From contig JBBSJV010000004.1 in the NCBI GenBank assembly GCA_038256935.1, positions 1 through 32,049 of the forward strand: a stretch of DNA of 32,049 nt, written 5' to 3'. Below, piece by piece: positions 1 to 7,884 of this stretch. The position numbers were made by a program, and so were the translations under genes. The notes under the pieces were generated by a model that did not search any database, was not told the DNA's origin, and saw only the letters and a program-made list of their open reading frames with translations. The stretch comes from JBBSJV01 sp038256935. GTDB lineage: Bacteria > Patescibacteriota > JACMRA01. Numbering within the stretch: the stretch's first letter is position 1; every line of letters starts with the position of its first letter.

Positions 1-2
1 GT

Positions 3-257
3 ATATTTGATGCTCTAAATGATGTAAGAAATTTAAAAACATCAATTAATGCTATTAAAAAAGCTGGAGCTCACTGCCAGTGCGCTATTTCCTACACAAC
101 AAGTAAAGTACATACCATAGAATATTATATTAATTTAATGGTCGAAATGGAGAATGCTGGGGCAGACTCAATATGCATAAAAGATATGGCAGGTATATTA
201 ACCCCAGATGCAGCCTATGAATTAATTAGTAGAGTAAAAAAAGAAATAAAAGTATTA
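3..257 (+). pseudogene. OadA/PycB-type carboxyltransferase fragment, lacking both ends
   Basis: Frame 3 is open from the left edge. About 83 residues read as the middle of the biotin-dependent carboxyltransferase (HMGL-like TIM barrel) of oxaloacetate decarboxylase alpha or pyruvate carboxylase subunit B. Visible landmarks are IFDALNDVRN, ISYTTSKVHT and DSICIKDMAGILTP; the Lys of IKDMAG is the carboxylated metal-bridging Lys in this family. Similarity stops after the residues ISRVKKEIK. The expected next strand with the HxH metal ligands is missing, and the frame continues into an unrelated transmembrane protein. The piece therefore cannot be a working enzyme as it stands. It is either the broken edge of a chimeric contig or a real gene remnant. 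The break lies in A-rich sequence around 237-257. Confidence 0.75.
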
Positions 258-1226
258 CAAGGCCGTATTAGGTTACTTGTTGGAATTGGTGCCTTGATCC
301 TGGCCTTTAACGTTGGTTTGTTTGTGTATATTGAATTTGTGGTATTAAAAAATAGCCAAGGGGATACTCAAATAGCTATCTCTACTCCACTTGAAAAAAG
401 CAACAAAGATGTACAAATAAAAGAGTATCAAAAAACTATTTCCAGCTTTTATAATAACCCAGCAATAAGTCAGATAGGCTACCAAATGAGCCTCAAAAAA
501 CAATCCGTTTCTACAGCTGGAACTACGAATTGCTACACCGATGTCGCTCCACCAGTCAAAAATGGCTGTGGGTTTAATGTCAGGCCTTATGCAAGTGGGA
601 TTTCGCCTCAAAATACCAATCTGTTAGAAATTAGTTTTTCTGCAAAAATGAGTGGGCAAGATCAAATCGCCTTAGATATTTATGATACTGAAAAAAATGA
701 AGTCGTTACCTCACTTGTTGCTATCGAAGGAAAATCAGAAAAATATCACGCTCAAATCCCAAAAAGCTTAGAGCCAAATCAGCAAATCCTCGTAAGATTA
801 TGGCCCCAAAAAGGAAGCGAAATAACCATTTCTGAAATAATCATTGATTACTTGGATATGACCAAGCTCCAGACAATAAAACTAAATTTACCAGATGAAA
901 TATTTGCTAAAGTATCAGGTGGAACGATGAATATTTATTTGGATAAAAATAAAAATAATACTTTTGATGCTACAACCGATACGCTCTGGAACTGCGTGGA
1001 AGGGTTTGCTGGGGTAAAAACTGTAAGTGTGAATGTAAAGTCATTTGATCTACTCAGAGATGATACCTGCGTTACAAACAATTACCCTGAAGCCTGGAGA
1101 GATGATGGGGGAGTAAATACATTGTATTCGTATCAGTGGCTGGCAGTGTTTAGCACTAAGTCAGGAGAGGAAATCTTTGTGCCATTTGAAGTTTTATCTA
1201 ATAAGAGCACTTATGAAATCCAATAA
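3..1226 (+). CDS. Chimeric open frame: membrane-anchored surface protein behind a carboxyltransferase fragment
   Basis: The frame stays open from position 3 to the stop at 1224-1226. The first ATG inside it is at 138, within the carboxyltransferase segment. From about 252 onward it is a different protein. It has a short basic lead (LQGRIR), one hydrophobic helix (about 276-347, containing LVGIGALILAFNVGLFVYI), then about 290 extracytoplasmic residues. These include paired Cys (NCYTD, NGCGF, NCVEG, DDTCV) and a beta-rich region with a calcium-loop-like stretch, DKNKNNTFD. No family is recognised. The native start was probably an ATG near 240 giving MKKEIKV, which is absent from the present sequence. 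It overlaps the next gene by 14 bases, so the two are likely co-transcribed and both act at the cell surface. Confidence 0.6.
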   Translation: MFDALNDVRNLKTSINAIKKAGAHCQCAISYTTSKVHTIEYYINLMVEMENAGADSICIKDMAGILTPDAAYELISRVKKEIKVLQGRIRLLVGIGALILAFNVGLFVYIEFVVLKNSQGDTQIAISTPLEKSNKDVQIKEYQKTISSFYNNPAISQIGYQMSLKKQSVSTAGTTNCYTDVAPPVKNGCGFNVRPYASGISPQNTNLLEISFSAKMSGQDQIALDIYDTEKNEVVTSLVAIEGKSEKYHAQIPKSLEPNQQILVRLWPQKGSEITISEIIIDYLDMTKLQTIKLNLPDEIFAKVSGGTMNIYLDKNKNNTFDATTDTLWNCVEGFAGVKTVSVNVKSFDLLRDDTCVTNNYPEAWRDDGGVNTLYSYQWLAVFSTKSGEEIFVPFEVLSNKSTYEIQ

Positions 1227-2745
1227 AGTAACTTTAATTCTTTTATTTTTACTTTGTTTTAGTAGTATACTTAATTCTTTTGATTTATCACCAAGTGTTC
1301 AAGCAGCAGGATACGTTACTCGTACAGTAACAGTTACCAATTCATCAGGTTCAGCCCAAACCAATTACCCTATAGATGCAGTATTATCTACATCAGCTGA
1401 GATAACTGCTGGCAGAATGCAAACTGATTGCGGAGATGTCAGAGTTTTTGCATCTGATTTTGTATCACCTTTAGATTATGCAGTTTTTTACTGCAACACA
1501 ACCTATACTTCGGTGGTTTTTAAGGTTCCTAGTTTGCCAACTGGTACTAGTACATATTATATAACATTTGGAGATCCATCACTTATTAACGCTGAAAATC
1601 CATCACAAGTTTTTGATATTTACGAAATGTTTACCACTACGCCATCGTGTAGTTTGGCAGGTGCTACCAACTGGGACGGGGTAAACCAATGGCTACAGCT
1701 AACACCTAATACAGCATCGGCTACAGGGTCTTGTAATTATACGTATACTCCTGCAAATTCAAGATATCTTGTTTTTTTTCAACTTTGGTCGGGTGGAACC
1801 AATAACGGAACTGAGGCGATGTGGCAGTATGGATTTGATTCGCAAGTCCCAGCTAATGAAGACATAGTACTTGGGGGTGCACATTTTACTTTTGATGATG
1901 GTCAAAATAGAGTTTGTTATACAACTCAAACAGATCCTGGAGGAGTTGGTGCTTGCAACACGGCATTTGCAATTAATACCCTGGATAATTCAACTTGGAG
2001 GAATATAAAGCTGAGCTGGGATACAACTAGGCGCAGAATCAGTATTGACGGAGTGCTCCGCGTAAATAACACTGCAGGTGCAACTCCCACATTTACTAAT
2101 CCAAATTTTGGGTTCAAAAGTAGAAATGGAACAGTTCCTAATGAGCGCCGAATTCGCCAGTTAGCTGTCACTACATTTAATGAAACAATAACAAATACTG
2201 TCTCTGCTACCAACATTGCCCCACTAAGATCGCTAAGTTTTGCATTAAGAAATAGTGGCGACACTGCAGCTTTTAGTGGGCTGTGTGATTTTGGTGATTT
2301 GAGTATCAATACAGTTGGCTCATGTGCCTATAGACTAAAAGTCACTACTAATTCTAGAAGCGGATATACAATAAATATTACAACTTCAGGAGATTTGCGC
2401 ACATCCGATGGTTTAGGATTTCCAAATGCTTTGGCCGGCAGTAACGGAAGCGGGGGTTCTAATATCGCAGCCTCAAGTAATCTTTATGGCGCAAGCATCA
2501 CACCAGGGTCGTGTACCAATGGGCAAATAATTATTCAGCCAGCATTTAACCCCAGTCCAGGTAATAGTGTAGCAATCAATCAGGCTAGCTCTACCCCGGT
2601 ACTTGGCTGCAATGGTCCCAACCAACCAGGTACTACAGATCTTACTAATACTACTCTAATTAATCTTCAAATAGCCCGCTCTTCAGATACTCCTGCTGGT
2701 TTTTACTCTCAAACCATCACTTGGACTCTGGCGCCTAATTTTTAA
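1213..2745 (+). CDS. Secreted DUF2341-type surface protein
   Basis: The ATG at 1213 is preferred over the upstream ATG at 1177 because it begins directly with a signal peptide: MKSNK, a hydrophobic core of LILLFLLCFSSIL, and cleavage near VQAAG. The mature N-terminal part (YVTRTVTVTNSSGSAQTNYP, then DVRVFASDF and YYITFGDP) matches the DUF2341 pattern seen in secreted bacterial proteins. A lectin/LamG-like middle follows, including RRRISIDGVLRVNN. The C-terminal part is Ser/Asn/Gly-rich with several Cys and ends in SQTITWTLAPNF, a closing strand common in Gram-positive and CPR surface proteins. There is no sortase motif or C-terminal helix, so it is secreted or held by partners. It overlaps the preceding membrane-anchored gene by 14 bases, suggesting a joint envelope role. 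Confidence 0.7.
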   Translation: MKSNKVTLILLFLLCFSSILNSFDLSPSVQAAGYVTRTVTVTNSSGSAQTNYPIDAVLSTSAEITAGRMQTDCGDVRVFASDFVSPLDYAVFYCNTTYTSVVFKVPSLPTGTSTYYITFGDPSLINAENPSQVFDIYEMFTTTPSCSLAGATNWDGVNQWLQLTPNTASATGSCNYTYTPANSRYLVFFQLWSGGTNNGTEAMWQYGFDSQVPANEDIVLGGAHFTFDDGQNRVCYTTQTDPGGVGACNTAFAINTLDNSTWRNIKLSWDTTRRRISIDGVLRVNNTAGATPTFTNPNFGFKSRNGTVPNERRIRQLAVTTFNETITNTVSATNIAPLRSLSFALRNSGDTAAFSGLCDFGDLSINTVGSCAYRLKVTTNSRSGYTINITTSGDLRTSDGLGFPNALAGSNGSGGSNIAASSNLYGASITPGSCTNGQIIIQPAFNPSPGNSVAINQASSTPVLGCNGPNQPGTTDLTNTTLINLQIARSSDTPAGFYSQTITWTLAPNF

Positions 2746-2849
2746 AATTGTTTAGCCAATTATTCACAATGAAGGCTGCATGTATAAATTAATGCAATCT
2801 TTGCAAAATCAATTGACTGTTTAAAAATATTTAATTTCCTTGATTATAT

Positions 2850-3323
2850 ATGGCTTATCCAAGTAATCTCAGAGTAGGTGACTATTTATTACCATTTGAT
2901 AGTGAGAGTAAAAAAGTCTTTGTTCAAGTCACTTTAGGAGGAAAACCTATGATTGATTCTGGATCTGATTTTGGACTACTTGGTGGCGGTAGAAATATTG
3001 GCGAGTCTGGCTTAGACTGTTTAGTTAGAGAAATTAAAGAAGAAACTGAGGGAAGACTTATCCTCGATGTTAAAAAGATAAAATTTGTTGGGGAGTTTAT
3101 AACAGTTGGCAACTACCAATACTTCGGCTACAAATCAGCTGATAAATTTCCATACCAAGGCAAGCTTGTAAATATCTACACTTATCCTTTGGCTCATTCT
3201 CAACTTTCAAAATTTACTTTTTTTGGAGATGAAGAACTTGGGGAAACTTATGATTGGGTTGATAGAGATATCTTTGTAAAGAGGAATCAGTATATCAAAT
3301 CCATTGAGAGTTTAGTATCATGA
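2850..3323 (+). CDS. Nudix hydrolase
   Basis: A 157-residue single-domain Nudix protein, expected to hydrolyse a nucleoside diphosphate linked to another moiety; the substrate cannot be told. The Nudix box lies at residues 46-68: G46, E52, then R60-E61-I-K-E64-E65, which supplies the metal-binding Glu residues. The box is slightly irregular: after EET the usual Gly is Glu67, and Gly comes one residue later. The ATG follows a short AT-rich leader without a Shine-Dalgarno sequence. It ends with TGA, 5 bases before the stop of the converging small gene at 3328, so it appears to be a single-gene unit. Confidence 0.88.
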   Translation: MAYPSNLRVGDYLLPFDSESKKVFVQVTLGGKPMIDSGSDFGLLGGGRNIGESGLDCLVREIKEETEGRLILDVKKIKFVGEFITVGNYQYFGYKSADKFPYQGKLVNIYTYPLAHSQLSKFTFFGDEELGETYDWVDRDIFVKRNQYIKSIESLVS

Positions 3324-3327
3324 TACA

Positions 3328-3591
3328 TTACTTAGAATCCCTCTCGTTTTTATCAGCCTGCTTTACTAAGATTAAATTGTGATACTCATTTACAATGGCC
3401 TTAATTGTTAAGACAAGATCTGGGTGGAGTTCTAATATTAATGCTTGGGTATATTTCTTTTCTTCGATTTGAACTGATTCTTGGGATTCTGTAACGGAAA
3501 TTGGTGTTTGTAAAAGCTGAATTTTGAGGGCTAATAGACTTGAATTACCTTGGTCAGAATTTTCTGTTGCTAAAACATACCAGTTTTCCAT
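3328..3591 (-). CDS. Small hypothetical protein (87 aa)
   Basis: An acidic, soluble-looking 87-residue protein beginning MENWYVLATENS. It has no signal peptide, membrane helix or recognisable motif. A central segment (IEEKKYTQALILELHPDLVLTIKAIVNEYHNLILV) looks like a strand and helix with regular hydrophobic spacing, arguing for a folded protein. It is the sole gene between the Nudix gene and the surface pair at 3663-5991, read in the same direction as that pair but starting 72 bases downstream of its end. It could be the last member of that unit. Function unknown. Confidence 0.55.
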   Translation of the reverse strand: MENWYVLATENSDQGNSSLLALKIQLLQTPISVTESQESVQIEEKKYTQALILELHPDLVLTIKAIVNEYHNLILVKQADKNERDSK

Positions 3592-3662
3592 ATATTATGT
3601 TATCAAATAGAAATAATTTGTGAGTTTTGACAATGCTTGCTTGGTTAATTCTTATTTTAAAC

Positions 3663-4682
3663 CTATCCAGTCACGTTTACAACTACGGCAATCTGACTGC
3701 TAGCACCAACATTCAATCCATCAGCTTTTGTACAAGTTATTACTTGACTAGCCTGACTACAACTCCAACCAGTTCCAGTAGCTGAGACAAAGCTAAGCTG
3801 TGGGGGTAGGGTGTCAGTGACTGTAATTGGTCCGGGATTGTTGTTTGGACCAACATTTGTGACATTGAGAGTGTAGGTTGCTTGATTGCCACTGATTAAT
3901 TCTCCAGAAATAGTTTTTTCAATGGTGAGATCAGAATTGGTTGCAGATACGCAGTACAAACTGGCTGTTGGTACACTAGCAACTCCACGATTATTTGTCA
4001 GATTTGGATCATAACTTACAGAAAAAATACCAGCACCAGTTGCTAAGTCATAAGTTTCAGGATTAGTACAGCTGGGAGCAGTCGGAGTTACGTTGATAGT
4101 AATGGGAGCCTTATCAAAACAAAGATAATCCGTAGCGTTTGGGTAAGTGCCACGTGTGCCTACTGCTGATTGTCTTAAATAGTAATTAAAATTTTCTGTA
4201 CCACTAAAGCCAGGGTCAGGTCTGTACCTAATTGTATATTGTGGATGAGCTACAGGTCTTTGCAAGAATCCTGAGTAAAAACTATTAGTAGTGTAATTGC
4301 TGATAAGCTCTAAAGTACCATTTTTTGGCTGATCAAATCTTATTTCATGATCACCGTAAGCAAATCTTTGAGGATCCCAAATATAGGTGTATGGGGAATT
4401 AACAGAGATATATTGTTCTGAACTTCTTACAGTAATATCAACCTGAGTTTGATTGTTAGTTGTCGATTGGGCTACCGTGGCGTTAAATGGTCTTAAAAAA
4501 CAATACCTCGTAGCTTCAACAAAGACTTTACCGTTATAACTATCCACAATTTTAGTTAAAATATTACCTTGGCTTTGATCTACTTTTATACTCAAGACAC
4601 CTAAGCCAGATAGGAGGCTAATGCTAGTCATTACACTTAATAAGTATTTAGGTTGCATTACAAATGGGAATTTTCCTGACAT
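3663..4682 (-). CDS. Secreted surface protein with Ig-like and DUF11 modules
   Basis: Residues 1-35 form an N-terminal membrane or signal segment (YLLSVMTSISLLSGLGVLSI). The middle part resembles the cadherin/Big-like repeats of bacterial adhesins, with YTIRYRPDPGFSGTENFNYY being the typical PxxGFxGxDxFxY pattern. The last ~90 residues are a DUF11-type domain (DLTIEKTISGELISGNQATY, then NVGPNNNPGPITVTDTLP) ending in a strand with no sortase signal. Only one base separates the stop of the upstream gene (4684-4686) from this ATG (4682), so the pair is tightly coupled. Both probably lie at the cell surface; adhesion or structural function is inferred from the modules only. Confidence 0.72.
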   Translation of the reverse strand: MSGKFPFVMQPKYLLSVMTSISLLSGLGVLSIKVDQSQGNILTKIVDSYNGKVFVEATRYCFLRPFNATVAQSTTNNQTQVDITVRSSEQYISVNSPYTYIWDPQRFAYGDHEIRFDQPKNGTLELISNYTTNSFYSGFLQRPVAHPQYTIRYRPDPGFSGTENFNYYLRQSAVGTRGTYPNATDYLCFDKAPITINVTPTAPSCTNPETYDLATGAGIFSVSYDPNLTNNRGVASVPTASLYCVSATNSDLTIEKTISGELISGNQATYTLNVTNVGPNNNPGPITVTDTLPPQLSFVSATGTGWSCSQASQVITCTKADGLNVGASSQIAVVVNVTG

Positions 4683-4683
4683 A

Positions 4684-5991
4684 TTATGAATTTATTGTTG
4701 CCTTGATTTGAAGATTGGTTGTTAAGCCGAGTGGATAATCACCTGGAATATATCTACAACTTATTACACCACTAGTATGGGTACAATTCCAGTTATTATT
4801 AGGGATTACAAAACTTTGGAAAGTTAATCTCGGGTTGAGGCGAGTACTAATTTCTACAGGGCCAATACCTAGTGTAGGGCCGTTGTTTTTAATTTCCAGG
4901 TCATAAGTTTGAAGTGATCCAATTGATGTAGGATTGGCCTGTCTAGTCATTTTTAGCTCCATGTCTGAAGTATAGACTTTGAAGGTAAAACTTTTTGAGT
5001 TGTTGGCTGGAGTTGGGTCAGTGTTTGCAGTTGCTGAAAGTGTTGAACTCAGCGTAAGATCTGGGTTTGTTAGACTATTCTTATTTACATAAATCAAATG
5101 TTCCACCTTGAAATACCGACCTGGCTGAAGTACAGCCGGGATAAATGTCCTATTATTCATATAGCCACTGTAGCTTTCAGAAAAACCATCGGCTATAACA
5201 TATAAAGGACTACCATTGAAAACTAGTTTACCATTTGTATCATAAGCACACCTTGCTCTTTGGTATCCTCCACCTGCTGCAGGCACATAAAGATTTCTCC
5301 AATAACCATTTGGATTTGTTGGGCTAGAATAATTATTACTAATTCTGCAATCATAGTATAATGGATCAACTGCAAATATAAGAGATCTATACTCAATTCC
5401 ATCTTGAGTTTTAGTATCATAAAAAGGAGTGTTTCCTTCCATATCGTTTTGTCCTCTAAGTTCACTCCAATTATTTCCGTTGAAAGTAGAAAAGTTTAAT
5501 TGATCACTATAAGTTGAATTCAAATTGATACTATTTATTGAAATATCAGTAGCACCATTATTTATTATCATGTTTAAATAGTTATAATACCCAAAAGTCT
5601 TAAGCCTACTACCACTTACAATGGCATCATCGATATTTATATTTCTCCAAAAATTTGTCGTAAATGGCTCTGCTGGCCTGATCGATCTTTCATATGTGGT
5701 ATGTGGGAAATAGTTTAGTCCAGGAGTTCCAGGGAACTTATCAGTCAGTAATCTATCGTTAGTCTGGGTATAGTTTTCAATTGGCTGTCTTTGCACGTAT
5801 GATCTAAGAATCAAATCATTAACTCCAGAAGCTTCAGCATCTTCACCGTCTCTACTAAATGGATTAAACCCAAGTAAGGCAGCAGTTGAAATTGAGACTA
5901 AAAGTAGTACAAAGGATACAGCAATTATAAACTTTTTGTTTTGAATCAGTTTTTTGAATTGAAACTTTTTCTTTGCCTTAACAGGTAGCAT
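4684..5991 (-). CDS. Membrane-anchored surface protein with C-terminal DUF11-like domain
   Basis: A Lys-rich cytoplasmic tip (VKAKKKFQFKKLIQNKK) precedes one helix, FIIAVSFVLLLVSISTAALL (about residues 21-40). About 395 Asn/Thr/Tyr-rich extracytoplasmic residues follow. The last ~95 residues (DMELKMTRQANPTSIGSLQT, then LEIKNNGPTLGIGPVEIS, then the NWNCTH and ISCRY Cys pair) are a DUF11-like beta-sandwich, closely parallel to the C-terminus of the downstream gene, so the two may be diverged partners. The central region is not recognised. The upstream side faces the VOC gene at 6135 across an AT-rich divergent promoter region. Confidence 0.72.
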   Translation of the reverse strand: MLPVKAKKKFQFKKLIQNKKFIIAVSFVLLLVSISTAALLGFNPFSRDGEDAEASGVNDLILRSYVQRQPIENYTQTNDRLLTDKFPGTPGLNYFPHTTYERSIRPAEPFTTNFWRNINIDDAIVSGSRLKTFGYYNYLNMIINNGATDISINSINLNSTYSDQLNFSTFNGNNWSELRGQNDMEGNTPFYDTKTQDGIEYRSLIFAVDPLYYDCRISNNYSSPTNPNGYWRNLYVPAAGGGYQRARCAYDTNGKLVFNGSPLYVIADGFSESYSGYMNNRTFIPAVLQPGRYFKVEHLIYVNKNSLTNPDLTLSSTLSATANTDPTPANNSKSFTFKVYTSDMELKMTRQANPTSIGSLQTYDLEIKNNGPTLGIGPVEISTRLNPRLTFQSFVIPNNNWNCTHTSGVISCRYIPGDYPLGLTTNLQIKATINS

Positions 5992-6086
5992 ACTTTTGTT
6001 TTTGTTTTAAATTCCAACTTTTTTTGTTAAAATCTATTTTAATATAGTTTAGCTCATTTTTTAGGCTGTGTCAAAATAATATGTTA

Positions 6087-6115
6087 TTGACATGATTACT
6101 ATAAACCCTGATAAA
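6087..6115 (+). promoter_or_regulatory. Sigma70-type promoter for the VOC gene
   Basis: A perfect TTGACA lies at 6087-6092. After a 17-base spacer comes GATAAA at 6110-6115 (four of six consensus positions). Predicted transcription start is near 6122, giving a leader of about 13 bases to the ATG at 6135, with no Shine-Dalgarno sequence. Confidence 0.5.
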
Positions 6116-6134
6116 TTTGGCTAATTTATTTCCT

Positions 6135-7049
6135 ATGTCTAACTTAAATATTACCCAAAAAATAATTCCTCATATTTGGTTTGAAACTGAAGCTATGGAA
6201 GCTGCTAATTTTTATGTTGATATTTTTGAAAATTCTCAAATATATGGAAATACTGTTTTAAACGATACACCAAGTGAGACTGACGGCGGACAAGCAAATA
6301 TAATCAATTTGAACCTATCTGGAAGTGATTTTCAGTTTATCTCAGCAGGACCATTATTCGATCGTAACCCATCTTTTTCCTATATGGTGTCTTGTTCTTA
6401 TGTGGAAGAGGTGGATAGAATTTGGAGTAGTCTAGTTGAAGGAGCTGAGGTGTTGATGCCACTTGATAAATATGACTTTAGTGAGAAATTTGGCTGGTTA
6501 AATGATAAATTTGGAGTTTCATGGCAGATTATGCATGATGGTAGTATGCAGATTCAAAAAATCACCCCGTCACTTTTATTTACAGGACAAGTTGCTGGCA
6601 AAGCTGAAGAAGCCGCAAAGTTCTACACTTCAATATTCGATGATAGTAAAATCCTTGAAGACCAAATTATGCGTTATGGACCAAATGAAACTCCTGAAAT
6701 AGAAGGAAATCTTGCATATTGTAGGGTACAGCTTTGTGGCAGAGAATTCGTTCTTGGTGATAGTAGCAACAATCATAAATTTGAATTCAATGAAATGAAC
6801 TCGCTTATTATATACTGTAAAACCCAAAAAGAGATTGATTATTACTGGGAAAAACTCTCTAAAGTCCCTGAAGCGCAGCAATGCGGGTGGGTAAAAGATC
6901 AATTTGGTATATCCTGGCAAATCGTACCAACGGTGATGGAAGAAATGATGAAAAAGGGTACTAAGCAGCAAATTGACAGAGTCACTCAAGCCTTTTTGCA
7001 GATGAAAAAATTTGATATTGAAACTCTTGAAAAAGCTTTTAATCTTTAG
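6135..7049 (+). CDS. Two-domain VOC/PhnB-like (3-demethylubiquinone methyltransferase-like) protein
   Basis: Two tandem VOC domains of the PhnB/3-dmu-9_3-mt type. The first starts with IPHIWFETEAMEAANFYVDI and the second with PSLLFTGQVAGKAEEAAKFY. Each ends with the family signature W(L/V)xDxFGxSWQI (WLNDKFGVSWQI and WVKDQFGISWQI). Despite the domain name these proteins are not methyltransferases; they are small-molecule or metal-binding proteins of uncertain substrate. ATG 6135 is chosen over an in-frame TTG at 6117 because it fits the family N-terminus and lies downstream of the predicted transcription start. It is monocistronic, divergent from the surface operon, and followed by a palindromic repeat. 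Confidence 0.85.
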   Translation: MSNLNITQKIIPHIWFETEAMEAANFYVDIFENSQIYGNTVLNDTPSETDGGQANIINLNLSGSDFQFISAGPLFDRNPSFSYMVSCSYVEEVDRIWSSLVEGAEVLMPLDKYDFSEKFGWLNDKFGVSWQIMHDGSMQIQKITPSLLFTGQVAGKAEEAAKFYTSIFDDSKILEDQIMRYGPNETPEIEGNLAYCRVQLCGREFVLGDSSNNHKFEFNEMNSLIIYCKTQKEIDYYWEKLSKVPEAQQCGWVKDQFGISWQIVPTVMEEMMKKGTKQQIDRVTQAFLQMKKFDIETLEKAFNL

Positions 7050-7099
7050 TTTTATTGTACGGAAAGTTAATAAATTACATTAACTTTAATAAAAAAAAC

Positions 7100-7167
7100 A
7101 TGTCACCGCGTAATTTATTTTAGGGTCTATAATTAATATAAGATTCTGAAACTAGTTCTGAATGACC
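7100..7167 (+). repeat. Palindromic intergenic repeat, copy A
   Basis: The left arm TGTCACCGCG...TTTTAGGGTCT (7101-7127) and the right arm AGATTCTGAA...GTTCTGAATGAC (7141-7166) are diverged inverted copies of one another, and the right arm is itself a palindrome (TTCTGAA/TTCTGAA-like). The same structure recurs at 12943-13080 and 29932-30051, always between genes. This copy is the most diverged of the three. Confidence 0.7.
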
Positions 7168-7233
7168 AAAAAAAAGTTCAAATTAAGAATTATAATTAAA
7201 ATTAGTATAGACCTAAATTGACAGTAAACTAGA

Positions 7234-7267
7234 TATAATGCAGAATTATTATATTATTACAGTAATA
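7234..7267 (+). promoter_or_regulatory. Promoter -10 element and candidate VapB operator
   Basis: A perfect TATAAT lies at 7234-7239 with no good -35 at normal spacing; a TTGACA at 7218-7223 sits only 10 bases upstream. A 13-bp perfect palindrome, TATTACAGTAATA, spans 7255-7267 and abuts the ATG of the antitoxin gene at 7269. Placement between promoter and start suits autoregulation by the AbrB-like antitoxin; that role is inferred. Confidence 0.5.
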
Positions 7268-7268
7268 T

Positions 7269-7499
7269 ATGACTTATACAGTAAATATTAGTTCCCGCGG
7301 TACCATTACTATTCCTCAACCTATTCGAGAAGAAATGGCTAGTTCCAAAATCCTAATTATCAAACAAGGTGATGGATACCTTTTTAAAGCCATCAAAAAA
7401 CTTTCAAACTTAGGTAAAAGTCTCAAACCCAAAATCAAGTTATCAGATAAAGACATCAAAAACCTAAGTGGGAAAACCTTTATAAAAACTGTAAAATAA
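7269..7499 (+). CDS. vapB: AbrB/MazE-fold antitoxin (VapB type)
   Basis: 76 residues. The N-terminal half is a SpoVT-AbrB swapped-hairpin DNA-binding domain: YTVNISSRGTITIPQPIREE, with the typical RGxIxIPxxIR core. The C-terminal tail (LGKSLKPKIKLSDKDIKNLSG) is the kind of segment that wraps and blocks a cognate PIN toxin. One base separates its stop from the toxin ATG. It should neutralise the toxin and repress its own operon through the palindrome at 7255-7267. No Shine-Dalgarno is visible. Confidence 0.85.
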   Translation: MTYTVNISSRGTITIPQPIREEMASSKILIIKQGDGYLFKAIKKLSNLGKSLKPKIKLSDKDIKNLSGKTFIKTVK

Positions 7500-7500
7500 T

Positions 7501-7884
7501 ATGCGAAGTTTTGTTTTGGATACTAATATCTACATTAGTTATTTTGTTGATCGCAATCCCGTGCAATTTAGACAGGCCCAAAAATATTTTCTCGATCTAG
7601 AAGAAAAAAAAATTAAAATAGTATTACCTGATTTGGTTTTAGCAGAAATTGTGTATGTTCTAGAAAAAGGTTACAAAGTAGGTAGGGGAGAGATATGTGA
7701 GGTCTTACTGCCACTGATTGCTGAAACAAATCTTGAAATGAATAAAAAGGAGGTGATTTTAAACTCACTTAGCAAATACGAAAACAATATATTAGACTTT
7801 GTGGATTGTTACCTGCAAGCTTTGCAAGAAAACGAAGAGATGGATTTGGTTAGCTTTGATAAAGGATTGCAAACAAAAGTTTAA
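7501..7884 (+). CDS. vapC: PIN-domain ribonuclease toxin (VapC type)
   Basis: 127 residues, the normal size for a VapC toxin. The acidic PIN active site is intact: D7 in LDTN, E49 in LAEIV, D99 (or D102) in ILDFVDCYL, and D120 in SFDKGL. VapC toxins are Mg-dependent endoribonucleases that cut tRNA or rRNA; the target here is unknown. It follows the antitoxin after one base. Its TAA overlaps the stop of the converging gene at 7881 by 4 bases, so the two convergent ends share sequence. Confidence 0.88.
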   Translation: MRSFVLDTNIYISYFVDRNPVQFRQAQKYFLDLEEKKIKIVLPDLVLAEIVYVLEKGYKVGRGEICEVLLPLIAETNLEMNKKEVILNSLSKYENNILDFVDCYLQALQENEEMDLVSFDKGLQTKV

